DNA of 64,000 nucleotides from JACCZX01 sp963801035 (GCA_963801035.1 CAWDDF010000002.1:62001-126000); one strand, 5' to 3'; positions 17,584 through 26,884 are shown, numbered from the stretch's first letter. Notes: generated by a model not told the origin, from the letters alone. Numbers and translations: made by a program.

Positions 17584-18544
17584 CGCGGTCGTCTTTGCGT
17601 TGCTTGCTACCGGCGTTTCCACGTCGGCTGCGATCGATCTGCAAGGGCATCGCGGTACGCGCGGTCTGGCTCCCGAGAACACGCTGGCCGCCTTCAGGAC
17701 CGCACTTGCAATCGGCGTCACAACACTCGAGACGGATCTGGCCCTCACGCGCGACGGCGTGCTGGTGTTATCGCACGAGCCGCGTTTGGCCGCGGCGCTG
17801 ACGCGCGGCTCCGACGGACGCTGGTTGAGCGAAGACGGCGTACCGATCTTTTCGCTGAGCGCTCGCGATCTCGCGCAGTATGACGTCGGCCGCCTGAACC
17901 CGGCACACAAGTACTCGGAGCAGTGGGCCGAACAGCGAGCCAGGGACGGCGAGCGAATACCGACCTTGCAGCAATTGTTCGACGTGGCACGCGACGCCGT
18001 TTCTCCGGGTGGCCAGCCGGTGCGTTTCAACATCGAAACCAAGATCACTCCGACCAGCGGTGACACCACTCCTGGCGTCGAAAGCTACGCGCGTGCGGTC
18101 GTGGATGCGGTTCGGGCCGCAAAAATGATGCATCGGGTTACCGTGCAATCGTTCGATTGGCGCACGCTGCGTGAAGTGAAGAAACGTGCGCCAGACGTGA
18201 CAACCGCATGTTTGACGATTGATTCATCGGGCATGAACACGGTTGTGCCCGATACATCCGGCGCTTCGCCGTGGCACGCTGGTCTGAAAGCGGCCGACTA
18301 TGGCGGGTCGTTGCCGAGGATGGCGCAAGCCGCAGGCTGTGGCGTCTGGTCACCGTTCTGGCGCAATGTAACGATCGAGAATGTCGCCGAGGCAAAAGCG
18401 CTGAAGCTGAAAGTTATTCCATGGACAGTCAACGATGCTGCCGAGATCGAACGACTGGCAACGCTCGGAGTCGACGGCATCATTACGGACTACCCGGACC
18501 GCGCACGCCGCGCACTGGCGGCGCACGGCGTTTCCATCGACTAG
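17573..18544 (+). CDS. Glycerophosphodiester phosphodiesterase
   Basis: A 323-residue exported GDPD-family enzyme that hydrolyses glycerophosphodiesters to glycerol-3-phosphate and an alcohol. The signal peptide is short (about residues 1-20, ending STSAA). Catalytic and metal residues are in place: H26-R27 (GHRGTRGLAPENT), E53 and D55 (ETDLALTRDG) and H68. The C-terminal VNDAAEIERLATLGVDGIIT with TDYPDR is the usual barrel end. The start is GTG 17573, overlapping the lipoprotein gene; coupled expression is likely. Confidence 0.9.
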   Translation: MRTSAVVFALLATGVSTSAAIDLQGHRGTRGLAPENTLAAFRTALAIGVTTLETDLALTRDGVLVLSHEPRLAAALTRGSDGRWLSEDGVPIFSLSARDLAQYDVGRLNPAHKYSEQWAEQRARDGERIPTLQQLFDVARDAVSPGGQPVRFNIETKITPTSGDTTPGVESYARAVVDAVRAAKMMHRVTVQSFDWRTLREVKKRAPDVTTACLTIDSSGMNTVVPDTSGASPWHAGLKAADYGGSLPRMAQAAGCGVWSPFWRNVTIENVAEAKALKLKVIPWTVNDAAEIERLATLGVDGIITDYPDRARRALAAHGVSID

Positions 18545-18585
18545 ATGAGCGGACTTGCAGTGGTGTGCGATTCGCGATGCATCGG

Positions 18586-18608
18586 TATACTGCTCCGTTA
18601 CCGGTAAC
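18586..18608 (+). promoter_or_regulatory. Candidate pyrG promoter -10 and palindrome
   Basis: TATACT at 18586-18591 is a good -10 hexamer, and the perfect palindrome GTTACCGGTAAC (18597-18608) lies where transcription should start. No convincing -35 is visible at normal spacing. The palindrome may be an operator; this is inference. Confidence 0.4.
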
Positions 18609-18635
18609 GCTGTTGCTTACAGCGTAAGAAATAAG

Positions 18636-20330
18636 ATGATCAAGTACGTGTTCGTTACCGGTGGCGTGGTCTCCTCGCTCGGAAAAGGGATCGCCGCCGC
18701 CTCTCTTGCCGCGATCCTCGAATCGCGCGGCCTCAAAGTCACCCTAATAAAGCTGGACCCGTATATCAATGTCGACCCCGGCACGATGTCGCCGTTCCAG
18801 CACGGTGAAGTGTTCGTGACCGAGGACGGTGCCGAAACCGATCTCGACCTCGGACATTACGAGCGCTTCATCTCGGCCAAGATGCGGAAGGTGAATAACT
18901 TCACCACCGGACAGATTTATGACTCGGTCATCAAGAAAGAGCGGCGCGGCGAATATCTGGGCAAGACCGTGCAGGTCATTCCGCACGTAACCAACGAGAT
19001 TCAGGACTTCATCGAGCGCGGCGCACGCGCGGCATGGGACGGCAAGGCCGACGTGGCGATCGTCGAGATCGGCGGCACCGTCGGCGACATCGAATCGCTG
19101 CCGTTCGTCGAAGCAGTGCGCCAGATGAAGCTGCGGCTGGGTCAGTCGTCGGCGTGCTACGTGCACCTGACATTGGTGCCGTTCATTCCCTCCGCGGGTG
19201 AGTTGAAGACCAAGCCGACGCAGCACAGCGTGCAGAAGATGCGCGAGATCGGTATTTCGCCCGATGTGCTGTTATGCCGCGCCGATCGTCCGATCCCGGA
19301 AGACGAACGCGCGAAGATCTCGCTCTTTTCCAATGTGCCGATCGACGCGGTGATTTCGGCCTGGGATGTGAGCTCGATCTACAAGATTCCCTCGATGCTG
19401 CACAAGCAGGGTCTCGACGAGATCGTCTGCTTCAAGCTCGGCATCATTGCGAAGCCCGCTGATCTGTCGAGCTGGGACAAGCTGGTGTATGCGCTCGAGC
19501 ATCCCGAGCACGAGGTCACGATCGGCATGGTCGGCAAGTATGTCGAGCTGTCGGACTCGTACAAGTCGCTGGTCGAAGCGCTGATGCACGCGGGCATCAA
19601 CACACGCACGAAGGTGAAGATCGAATATCTGGATTCCGAGCAGATCGAAAGCGACGGAATGGCGCTGCTCGATAAGGTCGATGCGGTGCTGGTACCGGGA
19701 GGCTTCGGCCGGCGTGGTACCGAGGGCAAGATCTCCGCTATCCGCCACGCGCGTGAAAACAATTTGCCGTACCTCGGAATTTGCCTTGGCATGCAGCTCG
19801 CCACGATTGAGTTTGCACGCAACGTATGCGGGCTTACGGGTGCGAACTCAACCGAATTCGATCCCGATACGCCGCACCCGGTGGTTGCGTTGATCACTGA
19901 ATGGACCGATCGCACCGGCCGCATCGAGCGGCGCGATGCGCAGTCCGATCTCGGTGGCACGATGCGGCTCGGTTCGCAGAAGTGTCCTGTCGAGCGCGGC
20001 ACACTGGCGGCGCGCATTTATGGCGCCGAAGTCAATGAACGCCATCGGCACCGCTACGAGGTCAACAATGCCTACGTGCCGCAGCTCGAAGCTTGCGGTT
20101 ATACGGTTTCGGCGCGTACGCCGAGCGAGAAGCTGACCGAGATCATGGAGCTGCCGTCGCATCCGTTTTTCATCGGCGTTCAATTTCACCCGGAGTTCAC
20201 TTCGACCCCCCGGCATGGGCATCCGCTGTTCAAGGCGTTTATCGAAGCCGCACTGGCGAGCAAGCAGGCACGATCGGACACCGACGGCGATGCCAAAGTC
20301 GCGCCGATTGCTCAAAAGGCCGCTGCGTGA
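18636..20330 (+). CDS. pyrG: CTP synthase
   Basis: A 564-residue enzyme that aminates UTP to CTP with glutamine as nitrogen donor. The N-terminal synthase domain starts with KYVFVTGGVVSSLGKGI, containing the P-loop. The C-terminal glutaminase domain has C383 in GICLGMQLA and the His-Glu pair in VQFHPEFTS. The start is ATG 18636, where the family normally begins; the frame continues upstream without homology. It is followed by a REP-like repeat and kdsA, the usual pyrG-kdsA-eno order of Betaproteobacteria. Confidence 0.97.
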   Translation: MIKYVFVTGGVVSSLGKGIAAASLAAILESRGLKVTLIKLDPYINVDPGTMSPFQHGEVFVTEDGAETDLDLGHYERFISAKMRKVNNFTTGQIYDSVIKKERRGEYLGKTVQVIPHVTNEIQDFIERGARAAWDGKADVAIVEIGGTVGDIESLPFVEAVRQMKLRLGQSSACYVHLTLVPFIPSAGELKTKPTQHSVQKMREIGISPDVLLCRADRPIPEDERAKISLFSNVPIDAVISAWDVSSIYKIPSMLHKQGLDEIVCFKLGIIAKPADLSSWDKLVYALEHPEHEVTIGMVGKYVELSDSYKSLVEALMHAGINTRTKVKIEYLDSEQIESDGMALLDKVDAVLVPGGFGRRGTEGKISAIRHARENNLPYLGICLGMQLATIEFARNVCGLTGANSTEFDPDTPHPVVALITEWTDRTGRIERRDAQSDLGGTMRLGSQKCPVERGTLAARIYGAEVNERHRHRYEVNNAYVPQLEACGYTVSARTPSEKLTEIMELPSHPFFIGVQFHPEFTSTPRHGHPLFKAFIEAALASKQARSDTDGDAKVAPIAQKAAA

Positions 20331-20334
20331 GCGC

Positions 20335-20400
20335 AGCGCCGGGCCGTCCCAAGCAGTGCTTGCGTCCCCCTTGGGGGGACCGCGCGCAGCGCGAGGGGGT
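20335..20400 (+). repeat. REP-like palindromic repeat, copy 2 (pyrG-kdsA)
   Basis: AGCGCCGGGCCG (20335-20346) and CCCAAGC (20348-20354) match copy 1 at 222-241. The hairpin GTCCCCC-TT-GGGGGGAC occupies 20364-20380. The final GAGGGGG (20393-20399) ends four bases before the kdsA ATG and serves as its ribosome-binding site. Confidence 0.85.
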
Positions 20401-20403
20401 CAC

Positions 20404-21258
20404 ATGAAGCTGGCGGGCTTTGAAGTCGGACTCGACCGCCCGCTGTTTTTGATCGCGGGGCCTTGCGTGATCGAGTCCGAGCAGATGGCAATCGATACGG
20501 CAGGTCGCTTGAAGGAAATCACCGGCGCGCTCGGCGTTCCGTTCATCTACAAGTCCAGCTTCGACAAGGCCAATCGGAGTTCGGGCAAGAGCTTTCGCGG
20601 CCTCGGCATCGATGAAGGCTTGCGTATTCTCGGCGCCGTCAAAAAGCAAGTCGGTGTTCCGGTGCTGACCGATGTGCACGACGAAGACGAAATCGGGCCT
20701 GCCGCGGCGGTGGTCGACGTGCTGCAAACGCCGGCGTTTCTGTGTCGACAAACCGATTTCATTCGTGCTTGTGCTGTCAGTGGCAAGCCGGTCAATATCA
20801 AAAAGGGCCAGTTTCTCGCGCCCGGTGACATGAAGAATGTCATCGACAAGGCGCGCGATGCTGCACGCGACGCCGGATTGCCCGAAGACAGCTTCATGAC
20901 GTGCGAGCGCGGCGCATCGTTCGGCTACAACAATCTCGTGTCCGACATGCGCTCGCTGGCAATCATGCGCGAAACCAACGCACCGGTCGTGTTTGACGCT
21001 ACGCACTCGGTGCAACTGCCTGGAGGGCAGGGCACGACGAGTGGCGGGCAGCGTGAATTCGTGCCGGTGCTGGCGCGCGCGGCAGTTGCCGCAGGGGTCG
21101 CGGGCGTGTTCATGGAAACGCATCCGAATCCCGCCGAAGCAAAGTCCGACGGACCCAACGCGGTACCGCTCGATCGGATGCGCGAGCTGCTTGCCACGCT
21201 GGTAGAGCTCGATCGCGCAGTCAAGCGACAAGGCTTTATCGAGGCGAGCTTTGCCTAG
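20404..21258 (+). CDS. kdsA: 3-deoxy-8-phosphooctulonate synthase (KDO-8-P synthase)
   Basis: A 284-residue cytoplasmic enzyme that condenses PEP and arabinose-5-phosphate to KDO-8-phosphate for lipopolysaccharide. Signature segments: FLIAGPCVIESEQ, YKSSFDKANRSS, and DATHSVQLPGG. It appears to be the metal-dependent class by its conserved Cys in AGPCVIES, though assignment of metal class is inference. The ATG at 20404 is preceded by GAGGGGG, donated by the REP-like repeat. eno starts 19 bases after its stop. Confidence 0.97.
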   Translation: MKLAGFEVGLDRPLFLIAGPCVIESEQMAIDTAGRLKEITGALGVPFIYKSSFDKANRSSGKSFRGLGIDEGLRILGAVKKQVGVPVLTDVHDEDEIGPAAAVVDVLQTPAFLCRQTDFIRACAVSGKPVNIKKGQFLAPGDMKNVIDKARDAARDAGLPEDSFMTCERGASFGYNNLVSDMRSLAIMRETNAPVVFDATHSVQLPGGQGTTSGGQREFVPVLARAAVAAGVAGVFMETHPNPAEAKSDGPNAVPLDRMRELLATLVELDRAVKRQGFIEASFA

Positions 21259-21277
21259 CACCTCACCTTGAGGAAAC

Positions 21278-22561
21278 ATGAGCGCCATCGTTGACATCAT
21301 CGGCCGCGAGATTCTCGATTCGCGCGGCAATCCCACTGTTGAATGCGATGTGCTGCTTGAGAGCGGCGTTATGGGCCGCGCCGCAGTTCCGTCCGGAGCG
21401 TCGACTGGTGCGCGCGAAGCAATCGAGCTGCGCGACGGCGACGCTAACCGATACGGCGGCAAAGGCGTGCAGAAGGCGATTGAAAACGTCAACACCGAAA
21501 TCTCGGAAGCGATCCTCGGGCTCGAAGCCAACGAGCAGGCGTTTCTTGACAACGCGCTGATCGAGCTCGACGGCACGGAGAACAAGTCCAGGCTCGGCGC
21601 CAATGCGATGCTGGCGGTGTCGATCGCGGTTGCCAAGGCGGCGGCGGAGGAATCGGGGCTGCCGCTTTATCGCTACTTCGGGGGCAGCGGGGCGATGCAG
21701 ATGCCAGTGCCGATGATGAATGTAATCAACGGTGGGGCACACGCCAACAACAATCTCGATCTTCAGGAGTTGATGATCGTTCCGGTCGGCGCGCCGACGT
21801 TCTCCGAAGCAGTGCGATACGGCGCTGAAGTCTTTCACAGCCTGAAAAAGCTGATCGACAAGGCAGGGATGAGCACCGCGGTCGGCGATGAGGGTGGATT
21901 CGCGCCTAACGTGGAGAATCACGAAGCTGCGATTCAAATGATTCTGCAGGCGATCGATCACGCTGGATATAAAGCGGGAGCGGACGTTGCGGTGGCGATC
22001 GATTGTGCTGCCAGCGAGTTCTTTAAAGACGGCAAGTACAGACTCGAAAGCGAAGGTTGGACGTTGACGGCGGCCGAGTGGACAACGACGCTGGCTGGCT
22101 GGTGCGACAAGTATCCGATCGTGTCGATAGAAGACGGTATGGCAGAGAACGACTGGTCAGGTTGGGAAGAGCTGACCCGCAGGCTGGGCAAGAAGATGCA
22201 GCTTGTCGGCGACGATATCTTCGTGACCAACACCGAGCTATTGCGCGAAGGAATTCGGCGCGGTGTCGCAAACTCGATACTGATCAAGATCAACCAGATC
22301 GGAACTCTGACCGAAACGTTCGCCGCCATTGAAATGGCGAAGCGTGCGGGCTACACGTCAGTGATCAGCCACCGCTCCGGCGAAACCGAAGACACGACGA
22401 TTGCCGATATCGCCGTCGGCACCAACGCCATGCAGATCAAGACAGGCTCGATGAGCCGCTCGGATCGCACCGCGAAGTACAACCAGCTGCTGCGCATCGA
22501 AGAAGATCTGGGCGAAGTCGCCAGCTATCCCGGCCGCGATGCGTTCAACAACTTGCGTTAG
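21278..22561 (+). CDS. eno: Enolase
   Basis: A 427-residue glycolytic enzyme that interconverts 2-phosphoglycerate and PEP. Full-length, with GREILDSRGNPTVE at the N-terminus, the metal ligand region SIEDGMAENDW, and SHRSGETEDTTIAD near the C-terminus. TTGAGGAAAC precedes the ATG. It supplies PEP used by KdsA encoded just upstream. ftsB follows after 12 bases, the conserved eno-ftsB pairing. Confidence 0.98.
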   Translation: MSAIVDIIGREILDSRGNPTVECDVLLESGVMGRAAVPSGASTGAREAIELRDGDANRYGGKGVQKAIENVNTEISEAILGLEANEQAFLDNALIELDGTENKSRLGANAMLAVSIAVAKAAAEESGLPLYRYFGGSGAMQMPVPMMNVINGGAHANNNLDLQELMIVPVGAPTFSEAVRYGAEVFHSLKKLIDKAGMSTAVGDEGGFAPNVENHEAAIQMILQAIDHAGYKAGADVAVAIDCAASEFFKDGKYRLESEGWTLTAAEWTTTLAGWCDKYPIVSIEDGMAENDWSGWEELTRRLGKKMQLVGDDIFVTNTELLREGIRRGVANSILIKINQIGTLTETFAAIEMAKRAGYTSVISHRSGETEDTTIADIAVGTNAMQIKTGSMSRSDRTAKYNQLLRIEEDLGEVASYPGRDAFNNLR

Positions 22562-22573
22562 CCGGAGCCAATA

Positions 22574-22891
22574 ATGCTCATGCGGCTGCTGGCCATTGTC
22601 CTCGCCGCGCTGCTGATTGCGATTCAGTGGCCGCTATGGTTCGGCAAGGGCGGCTGGTTGCGCGTATGGGATCTCGACCGGCAACTGATCGCTCAGCGCG
22701 GTATCAACGGCGCGCTGAATGCGCGCAACGCGGAGCTTGCGGCGGAAGTCGCAAGCCTGCGCGAGGGACGCGAAGCGATCGAAGAGCGAGCGCGACACGA
22801 GTTGAACATGGTGCGTGATGGCGAGGTCTTTTTTCAGATCGTGACGCCGAAGACGGAAACTGCCGCAACTACAGGCCAGCCACCGAAATGA
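22574..22891 (+). CDS. ftsB: Cell division protein FtsB
   Basis: A 105-residue bitopic inner-membrane protein of the FtsQLB divisome complex. It has one N-terminal helix (LAIVLAALLIAIQWPLWF), then a coiled coil of about residues 40-75, and the conserved ERARHELNMVRDGEVFFQ. It is downstream of eno, as in most Proteobacteria. The stop overlaps the next gene's ATG by four bases (ATGA). Confidence 0.95.
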   Translation: MLMRLLAIVLAALLIAIQWPLWFGKGGWLRVWDLDRQLIAQRGINGALNARNAELAAEVASLREGREAIEERARHELNMVRDGEVFFQIVTPKTETAATTGQPPK

Positions 22892-24222
22892 ATCTGCATC
22901 GCTTACTGAAAGAGCGCGAGTCACGTGGCACTCCGTTGCGCGTCGGATTGATCGGCGCCGGCAAATTCGGGTCGATGTATCTGTCGCAGGTCCGGCATAC
23001 GCCAGGCATGCGGGTGACGGCGATCGCAGACCTCGATCCCGCGCGTGCGCGCGAAGCTTTGCGCAGAGTCGGCTGGACCGACGGCGCAATCTCATCGCTG
23101 AGTTTTTTCTCGGATGCTCGTGCGCTGATCGAGAAGCGCGACATCGACATTGTCATCGACTCCACCGGATCACCTTCGGCCGGCATCACACACGTGCTCG
23201 CCTGCTGCGAGCACCGCAAGCACATCGTGATGGTCAACGTCGAGGCTGATGCACTTGCGGGACCGCTGCTCGCGCAGCGCGCGCGCGAAGCCGGCATCGT
23301 CTACTCGCTTGCTTACGGCGATCAACCTGCGCTGATCTGTGAACTGGTCGATTGGGCACGCGCGTGCGGCTTCGAGGTTATCGCCGCGGGAAAGGGCACC
23401 AAGTATCTGCCCGCCTATCATGCCTCCACCCCGGATAGCGTCTGGGGCTATTACGGTCTCAGCGCCGAAGATGCACGTGTTGGTGGATTGAACGCGCAGA
23501 TGTTCAACTCGTTTCTCGACGGCACCAAGAGCTCGATTGAAATGTGCGCGGTGTCGAACGCGACCGGATTGATCGCGCCGGACGGTCTGTCGTTCCCGCC
23601 GTGCAGCGTAGACGACTTGCCGCAAGTGTTGCGGCCGCAAACTGAAGGCGGTGTGCTGCATCATCGCGGACAAGTCGAGGTCATCTCAAGCCTGCAGCGC
23701 GACGGTTCGCCCGTGCAGCGCGATCTGCGCTGGGGCGTGTATGTGGTGTTCGCTGGCGGCAGCGAGTATGTCGAGCGTTGCTTCAAGGAGTATGGCCTCG
23801 TGACCGATGCGAGCGGGCAGTATTCCGCGCTCTACAAGCCGTTTCACCTCATAGGCCTCGAGCTCGGTATCAGCGTCGCTAGCGTGGGGTTGCGCAACGA
23901 GGCCACCGGCGCGCCGATTGGTTTCAACGCCGATGTTGTAGCGACGGCAAAGCGCGACCTTGCGACGGGCGAAGTGCTCGACGGCGAAGGCGGGTACACC
24001 GTCTACGGCAAGGTGATGCCTGCCGAAGAATCGATGAGGATTGGAGGCTTACCGCTGGGTCTTGCGCACAAAGTGCGGCTTATCAACGCTGTGTCGGCCG
24101 GGCAACATGTGCGATGGGATGACGTCGAAATCGACGAACAGCAGAGTGTCGTGGCGTTCCGCCGCTCTATGGAGCGCGCGACGACAGCGTTTCAGGACGA
24201 GGCGATTGTCGCCAACGCGTAG
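22888..24222 (+). CDS. NAD(P)-dependent oxidoreductase with SAF domain
   Basis: A 444-residue protein. The N-terminal Rossmann domain has GLIGAGKFG at about residues 19-27, with homoserine dehydrogenase-like DIVIDSTGSPSAGITH. The C-terminal region from about 340 resembles an SAF domain (GEVLDGEGGYTVYGKVMPAEE). Related proteins are often annotated as homoserine dehydrogenase-like or FlgA-like oxidoreductases; the substrate is unknown. Its ATGA overlap with ftsB suggests it is translated from the same message, an unusual accessory to the eno-ftsB unit. Confidence 0.8.
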   Translation: MNLHRLLKERESRGTPLRVGLIGAGKFGSMYLSQVRHTPGMRVTAIADLDPARAREALRRVGWTDGAISSLSFFSDARALIEKRDIDIVIDSTGSPSAGITHVLACCEHRKHIVMVNVEADALAGPLLAQRAREAGIVYSLAYGDQPALICELVDWARACGFEVIAAGKGTKYLPAYHASTPDSVWGYYGLSAEDARVGGLNAQMFNSFLDGTKSSIEMCAVSNATGLIAPDGLSFPPCSVDDLPQVLRPQTEGGVLHHRGQVEVISSLQRDGSPVQRDLRWGVYVVFAGGSEYVERCFKEYGLVTDASGQYSALYKPFHLIGLELGISVASVGLRNEATGAPIGFNADVVATAKRDLATGEVLDGEGGYTVYGKVMPAEESMRIGGLPLGLAHKVRLINAVSAGQHVRWDDVEIDEQQSVVAFRRSMERATTAFQDEAIVANA

Positions 24223-24230
24223 CTTTAGAG

Positions 24231-24974
24231 TTACTCGTCGTACTCGTCAGACCCCTGGACCCAAATAAACGATTGGATGTCGATCATGTCGCGCGGCGGC
24301 ATGTCCGATAAGTCCTGACGAATGGTCTTTGCAAACTCAAGCAAGCTCGCGTAAGTCTCCCACGACGGTCGGGACCCATACTGAAAGTCATAGCCGTACT
24401 GTCGCGCCGCGATCTGCGTCACGGTGGGCTTTAGGAAGATGTGCTCCTCGGGTTGTGCGATGAATCCGAATATCGTTACCAGCGGCCATGTCAGAACGCG
24501 CGTTTGCTTACGTGGAAGTGCCTCGACGGCATTGCACCAGCGCTCGAACTTGCGGTAAGGGCTGCCGCGGCCGTATAGGAATTCATAAAGCTCTTCAGCG
24601 AATAGCTGCGCACCCGCGGCTGATTTAACCGCGTCGCGCAGCGCCATCTTCTCGAACGAAAAGAGAAGATTTGTTCTTGACTCTACTCGGACTGCGCGCG
24701 CCGCTATTTCTGTAAACCGATGCTCCTGCAGCAGCGCGCGATGTGTGCGGCGGTTGAGACCTTCAATCCATTGCTGATGCGCTTTCCACTTGTAACCCCG
24801 CTCCCAGTCGATGTACTTCTTGTCCAAGAAGCCTTTGGGGAAAAAACGCAGAAACTTGCGGCGGCAACGGCGGGCGCCGCTCCATGACTGCGTGCGTGCC
24901 GGTGTTTCCGACGACTGCCGCGGCGAAGGGTTTTTTTCGAGGTCCGTGCCGGTCCTGAGAGCCATGCACCCCAC
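24231..24974 (-). CDS. Hypothetical protein
   Basis: A 247-residue soluble protein of unknown function. The recognisable conserved part begins at about residue 38 (KFLRFFPKGFLDKKYIDWER, then YKWKAHQQW). The 37 residues before it are Arg/Ser-rich and dissimilar, so the true start may be internal. The start used is GTG 24974; ATG 24965 is close by. The C-terminus is acidic (GSDEYDE). It is convergent with the SAF-domain oxidoreductase (8 bases) and lies downstream of the DUF1330 gene. Confidence 0.6.
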   Translation of the reverse strand: MGCMALRTGTDLEKNPSPRQSSETPARTQSWSGARRCRRKFLRFFPKGFLDKKYIDWERGYKWKAHQQWIEGLNRRTHRALLQEHRFTEIAARAVRVESRTNLLFSFEKMALRDAVKSAAGAQLFAEELYEFLYGRGSPYRKFERWCNAVEALPRKQTRVLTWPLVTIFGFIAQPEEHIFLKPTVTQIAARQYGYDFQYGSRPSWETYASLLEFAKTIRQDLSDMPPRDMIDIQSFIWVQGSDEYDE

Positions 24975-25038
24975 GCCAGCAAACAGTGTGCGTACCGTTT
25001 AAAGCTATGCACAACTTGTCTTCGCACCGCGATTTGGT

Positions 25039-25335
25039 TCAAGAACTCGCGACTCCGTCAACCGCAACCAGTGTCGAAGTCGCCGTTCTTTGCCGAAGCT
25101 CAATCAAAGGCTTGTACTCAGGCGACTGATACCAGGCTTTCAGGCGAGCCATATCGGCAAACTCCAGAATCACCAATCGCTTTGGTGTCCAGTCGCCCTC
25201 TAGAACCTCCGTCGCGCCACCGCGCACTAAATATCGACCGCCAAACGCCTCGATCGTCGCCGACACCCGCTGCCTGTATTGCTCGTACCCCGCCGGGTCA
25301 GTGACTTCGACATTGGCGAACAGATAGGCTGGCAT
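25039..25335 (-). CDS. DUF1330 domain-containing protein
   Basis: A 98-residue ferredoxin-fold (dimeric alpha/beta barrel) protein of the DUF1330 group, recognised from AYLFANVEVTDPAGYEQYR, IEAFGGRYLVRGG and LEFADMARLKAWYQSPEYKP. The biochemical role is unknown. The start is ATG 25335, preceded by AAGGAGA; the longer frame extending into hslO is rejected. Same strand as hslO, 80 bases downstream of it. Confidence 0.85.
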   Translation of the reverse strand: MPAYLFANVEVTDPAGYEQYRQRVSATIEAFGGRYLVRGGATEVLEGDWTPKRLVILEFADMARLKAWYQSPEYKPLIELRQRTATSTLVAVDGVASS

Positions 25336-25415
25336 GTCTCTTCTCCTTAGGGCGTCGCGCGTTTGAAAAACGTTTTCTTTGCCCCGCATCGGCCGATCAT
25401 CGATGCCGGCGGTCG

Positions 25416-26336
25416 TCAATGCCGCGCAGAATCGGTCAGCGTAGCGGAGGTGCTTTCGACACCGCCTGCGAACAACTGTGCAGTATCGACAGGATCAAAC
25501 GCATACGTGCGACCGCAAAACTCACAAGTGACGCTGACAGAACCTTGCTCGGCGATGATCGAGTCGACCTCGTCCTGTCCGAGCGAGAGCAGCATTTTTG
25601 CGATGCGCTCGCGCGAGCACGTGCATTGAAAGCGCGGAGTCAGCGGCGGGTAGTGCTCCAGAGACTCCTGCCAGAACAGCCGGTGCGCCACATCGGCAGG
25701 AGAGAGTTCCAGCAGTTCTTCAGACGTCACGGTGCGCGCGAGCGCCAGCAAATGTTCCCATGCGGCGTCATCAGGAAGCGCAACGTCCTTTCCGGCGTCG
25801 CCCGGCAACCTTTGCAGTAATAGCCCCGCCACCGCAGTGTCGTTGGACGTCAGCCAAAGGCGCGTCTCGAGTTGCTCGCTCTGCCGCATGTAGGTCTGCA
25901 GGACTTCGGCAACACTGTTGCCTTCGAGCGCGACGATGCCCTGATACGGCTGCTGGCCAGGCAGTGGATCTTTCGGATCGAGCGTGATCGAGAATCGTCC
26001 GCGGCCGCTACGGTTCATTAGGTCATGCAACGAAATGTCGTCGGCGATCGGTTCGTCACGCACCTTCGCTGTTGCGCGCAAGGCAAGGTCGGACTGACAC
26101 TCGACCACCAGCAGCTGCAACGGACCGTCGCCGTAGATCTGCATCACCAGCGCGCCATTGAATTTGATATTGGTCGCAAGCAGGGCAGCAGCGCCGACCA
26201 TTTCGCCAAGCACGCGCATGACGGCCGGCGGATACCGACGATGCGCAGTCATCTCGCGCCATGCAGTGCCAAGCTGCACCAGCTCCCCACGCACGCGCGC
26301 GCCCGTAAACGCAAACTTCAACAATTGGTCCGACAT
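25416..26336 (-). CDS. hslO: Hsp33 family molecular chaperone
   Basis: A 306-residue redox-switched holdase. The C-terminal zinc-binding cysteines are present as CxC (CTCSRER, about residues 237-239) and CxxC (CEFCGRTYAFD, about 270-273). They release zinc and form disulfides under oxidative stress, which activates the chaperone. The N-terminal domain contains the family segment GEMVGAAALLATNIKF. It is 23 bases downstream of the gamma-carbonic anhydrase gene. Confidence 0.95.
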   Translation of the reverse strand: MSDQLLKFAFTGARVRGELVQLGTAWREMTAHRRYPPAVMRVLGEMVGAAALLATNIKFNGALVMQIYGDGPLQLLVVECQSDLALRATAKVRDEPIADDISLHDLMNRSGRGRFSITLDPKDPLPGQQPYQGIVALEGNSVAEVLQTYMRQSEQLETRLWLTSNDTAVAGLLLQRLPGDAGKDVALPDDAAWEHLLALARTVTSEELLELSPADVAHRLFWQESLEHYPPLTPRFQCTCSRERIAKMLLSLGQDEVDSIIAEQGSVSVTCEFCGRTYAFDPVDTAQLFAGGVESTSATLTDSARH

Positions 26337-26359
26337 GACGCTTAACGGCCGCCGGAGCT

Positions 26360-26884
26360 TCAGCTGATGCGCTTCAGATCGCGCCGATAGGAAACCGCGC
26401 GCCGTACATAACTGTCAGTGTCGCGCTTGATGCGCTCGATATGCTCAGGTTCAAGTTGCCGCACGACTTTCGCCGGTGAGCCGATCACGAGTGAGCCGTC
26501 CGGAATCTGTTTGCCTTCGGTAATCAGCGCACCCGCCCCGATCAGGCAGTTGCGGCCGATCACCGCGCCGTTCAGCACCACGACTTGAATGCCGATCAGG
26601 CTGCCGTCACCGATGGTGCATCCATGCAACATCACTTGATGCCCAACCGTCACCCGCCGGCCGATCGTCAGCGGAAATCCTGGATCCGCGTGCAGCACTG
26701 AGCACTCCTGCACATTGCTGTCGTCGCCGATCTCGATCGGCTCGTTGTCGCCGCGCAGCGTTGCATAGGGCCAGATGCTGACGCGTGCCCCGAGAATGAC
26801 GGTGCCGATCAACGTAGCCGTGTCGAATACATAAGCGCTGGGGTCGATTTGCGGGACGCGTTCGCCCAATTGGTAGATACCCAT
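26360..26884 (-). CDS. Gamma-carbonic anhydrase family protein
   Basis: A 174-residue left-handed beta-helix protein (hexapeptide repeats) of the YrdA/CaiE type. The three metal-ligand histidines of the gamma class are present: H65 (SVLHADPGF), H82 and H87 (VGHQVMLHGC). Carbonic anhydrase activity is plausible but many homologues are inactive. It begins the minus-strand run that continues into hslO. A small hairpin CCGTT-N6-AACGG (26885-26900) lies immediately upstream of the ATG. Confidence 0.9.
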   Translation of the reverse strand: MGIYQLGERVPQIDPSAYVFDTATLIGTVILGARVSIWPYATLRGDNEPIEIGDDSNVQECSVLHADPGFPLTIGRRVTVGHQVMLHGCTIGDGSLIGIQVVVLNGAVIGRNCLIGAGALITEGKQIPDGSLVIGSPAKVVRQLEPEHIERIKRDTDSYVRRAVSYRRDLKRIS

